64,000 bases of DNA from a bacterium (GTDB lineage: Bacteria > Desulfobacterota > Binatia > DP-6), in assembly GCA_026129405.1 (NCBI GenBank), contig JAHCID010000007.1, positions 124,001 to 188,000 on the forward strand. The letters run 5' to 3'. A program made the translations under genes and the position numbers. Below, in pieces: positions 62,695 through 64,000 of the stretch. Position 1 is the first letter of the stretch; each line of letters starts with the position of its first letter. The notes beneath the pieces are model-generated. The model searched no databases and was not told where the DNA came from. It saw nothing but the letters and a program-made list of their open reading frames with translations.

Positions 62695-63305
62695 GCCGGC
62701 GTCTCCGTCGGCGGTGCCGCGAGCACCGCGAGGGCACTGGCGATGGCGCGCACGGGCGCGACCAGGGCCCCGGGACAGGCGGCGATCGCGGCCTCGGGCA
62801 TCGTCGGGACGCCCGCCTCGGCCGGTGCCTGGACGAACGTCGGCGCGCCGGCCCGGCCGATGGCGGCGAGGCCGCGGGCGCCGTCGTCGTTCGCGCCCGA
62901 GAGCACGACGCCCGCCACCCGCACCCCGTAGACGTCGACCGCCGACTCGAAGAGCACGTCGATCGACGGGATCGAGAAGTTCACCGCCGCGTCGACGGTG
63001 AGCGCCAGCGCGGGGCCGGCGTCGACGAGGAGGTGGTAGTCCGGCGGCGCCACGTGCACCGTGCCCGGGCGGATCGGCTGCTTGTCCTCGACCTCGACGA
63101 CGGGCCACCCGCAGCGGTACGCGAGCGCCTCGGCGAGGCTGCTCGGCCGCTGCCGCGGCAGGTGGACCACGACGACGATCGGCGGCGCGAAGTCGACCGG
63201 GAGGCCGGCGAGCAGCGCGCTCAGCGCATCGATCGCGCCGGCCGAGCCGCCGACGACGACGGCGGCGATGCCGCCCGGTCCGCCGATGTCGGTGAGCGTC
63301 GTCAT
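62691..63305 (-). CDS. cheB: CheB-like protein-glutamate methylesterase, catalytic domain only
   Basis: 204 residues covering just the CheB methylesterase domain. The catalytic triad is visible as Ser21 in VVGGSAGAIDAL, His48 in VVVVHLPRQ and an Asp in L-S-G-A-N-D-D-G-A-R-G. The receiver domain of classical CheB is absent, so control must come from partners. It overlaps cheR-like and hybrid-kinase genes by 4 bp on each side. This CheR-CheB-hybrid-kinase trio outside a flagellar cluster usually regulates signalling rather than motility. Confidence 0.92.
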   Translation of the reverse strand: MTTLTDIGGPGGIAAVVVGGSAGAIDALSALLAGLPVDFAPPIVVVVHLPRQRPSSLAEALAYRCGWPVVEVEDKQPIRPGTVHVAPPDYHLLVDAGPALALTVDAAVNFSIPSIDVLFESAVDVYGVRVAGVVLSGANDDGARGLAAIGRAGAPTFVQAPAEAGVPTMPEAAIAACPGALVAPVRAIASALAVLAAPPTETPA

Positions 63306-64000
63306 CGCTTCTGGTAGACGCGCTCCACGCGCGCCACCTCGTCGAACGCTCCGCCGTGCCGCGAGAAGCGCAGCGTCTCCTTGGCGCCGAGGCCGAGAAA
63401 GCCCTTGTGGCCCAAGGCGTCGCGCAAGAGGCCCACCGCCTGCTCCTGGAGCTCGTGGTCGAAGTAGATGAGCACGTTGCGACAGGTGGCGAGCTGCACC
63501 TCGGCGAACACGCCGTCGGTCGTGAGGCTGTGGTCGGCGAAGACCACGGACGCGCGGAGCGTCTTGTCGAGCACCGCCGAGCCGTAGCCGGCGGTGTAGT
63601 AGTCGGACAGCGAGCCGGTGCCGCCGGCGGCGAGATACGCCTCGCTGAACTGCGCCATGCGATCGAGCCCGTAGACGCCTGCCTCGGCGGCGCGGAGCGC
63701 GTCGGGGTTGATGTCGGTGGCGTAGATGAGGCTGCGGTCGAGGAGCCCCTCTTCCCGCAGCAGGATCGCGAGCGAGTAGACCTCCTCGCCCGTGCTGCAC
63801 CCGGCCACCCAGATGCGGACCGACGGATAGGTGCGCAGATACGGCACGACCAGCCGGCGCAGCGCGACCCAGAACGGCGGGTCGCGGAACATGTCGCTCA
63901 CCTGCACCGTGAGGTACGAGAGCAGCGTGCGGAAGAGCTCCGCGTCGCGCAGCACGCGCTCCTGGAGCCCGGACAGGCTGCGGCATTCGAAGCGCCGCAT
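63302..64000 (-). CDS. cheR: CheR-like methyltransferase, 5' part beyond the window
   Basis: The last 232 residues of a CheR-type glutamate O-methyltransferase. SAM motif W-V-A-G-C-S-T-G-E-E-V-Y-S-L-A-I is followed by A-T-D-I-N-P-D-A-L and C-R-N-V-L-I-Y-F. The sequence enters at L-S-G-L-Q-E-R-V-L-R-D, the usual end of the N-terminal CheR helix bundle, so the real start lies beyond base 64000. It methylates chemoreceptor-like proteins. Its natural partner is the CheB-like gene it overlaps. Confidence 0.9.
   Translation of the reverse strand: MRRFECRSLSGLQERVLRDAELFRTLLSYLTVQVSDMFRDPPFWVALRRLVVPYLRTYPSVRIWVAGCSTGEEVYSLAILLREEGLLDRSLIYATDINPDALRAAEAGVYGLDRMAQFSEAYLAAGGTGSLSDYYTAGYGSAVLDKTLRASVVFADHSLTTDGVFAEVQLATCRNVLIYFDHELQEQAVGLLRDALGHKGFLGLGAKETLRFSRHGGAFDEVARVERVYQKR

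Overview
This is a 64 kb window of very GC-rich DNA (roughly 70% by eye) from a Gram-negative bacterium. A complete Mla outer-membrane lipid transport operon, a lipoprotein-sorting protein, an RND efflux pair and a hopanoid operon all imply an outer membrane. The gene mix is rich in short-chain dehydrogenases, enoyl-CoA hydratase, thiolases, a luciferase-like monooxygenase and a deazaflavin-type oxidoreductase. It also carries a mevalonate-type isoprenoid supply beside hopanoid genes. That suggests an uncultured, metabolically broad lineage such as Binatota or a Myxococcota/Deltaproteobacteria relative. The assignment is inference only, because there is no rRNA or tRNA in the window.

Layout. 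1-6.6 kb: partial ABC-F ATPase, SDR, deazaflavin-type oxidoreductase, then an aromatic-catabolism operon (extradiol dioxygenase, SDR, FAD monooxygenase) divergent from an AraC regulator. 6.7-16.5 kb: secreted protein with a clear terminator, frameshifted HEAT-repeat lipoprotein, M23 peptidase, membrane protein, luciferase-like monooxygenase plus MgtC-like membrane protein, DUF1993, SDRs and a soluble chemoreceptor-like protein with unusual domain order. 16.5-22.7 kb: DUF35/thiolase-fold pair, RND adaptor and pump. 22.7-26.9 kb: three SPFH (HflK/HflC-like) modules in one operon, the first fused to a metal permease. 27-33.4 kb: MFS, AbgT-type transporter and mlaFEDAC. 33.5-36.1 kb: tandem secreted esterases. 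36.1-43.9 kb: an operon of HMG-CoA reductase, squalene-hopene cyclase, HMG-CoA synthase, HpnD, HpnE and HpnH. Adjacent genes from the reductase to HpnE overlap by 4 bp. 44-49.5 kb: EVE protein, thiolase, LolA-like protein, LarA-like racemase, SDR. 49.5-54 kb: a degraded accessory patch with a heptamer repeat, a long inverted repeat before a four-helix-bundle gene, a collapsed IS1182-type transposase, a broken VIT/vWA protein, an ECF sigma factor and a frameshifted anti-sigma-like gene. 54-64 kb: acyl-CoA ligase behind a collapsed SDR, methyltransferase, AraC, ABC1 kinase, enoyl-CoA hydratase, histidine phosphatase, and hybrid kinase-CheB-CheR.

Themes. Many genes carry a TA-containing -10-like hexamer 10-16 nt before the start codon, at a spacing that predicts leaderless mRNAs. 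Several genes look like internal deletion products that keep the true start and true end of a family but have lost the middle. The most novel protein is the permease-SPFH fusion. The most novel locus is the hairpin that covers the ribosome-binding site of the four-helix-bundle gene.
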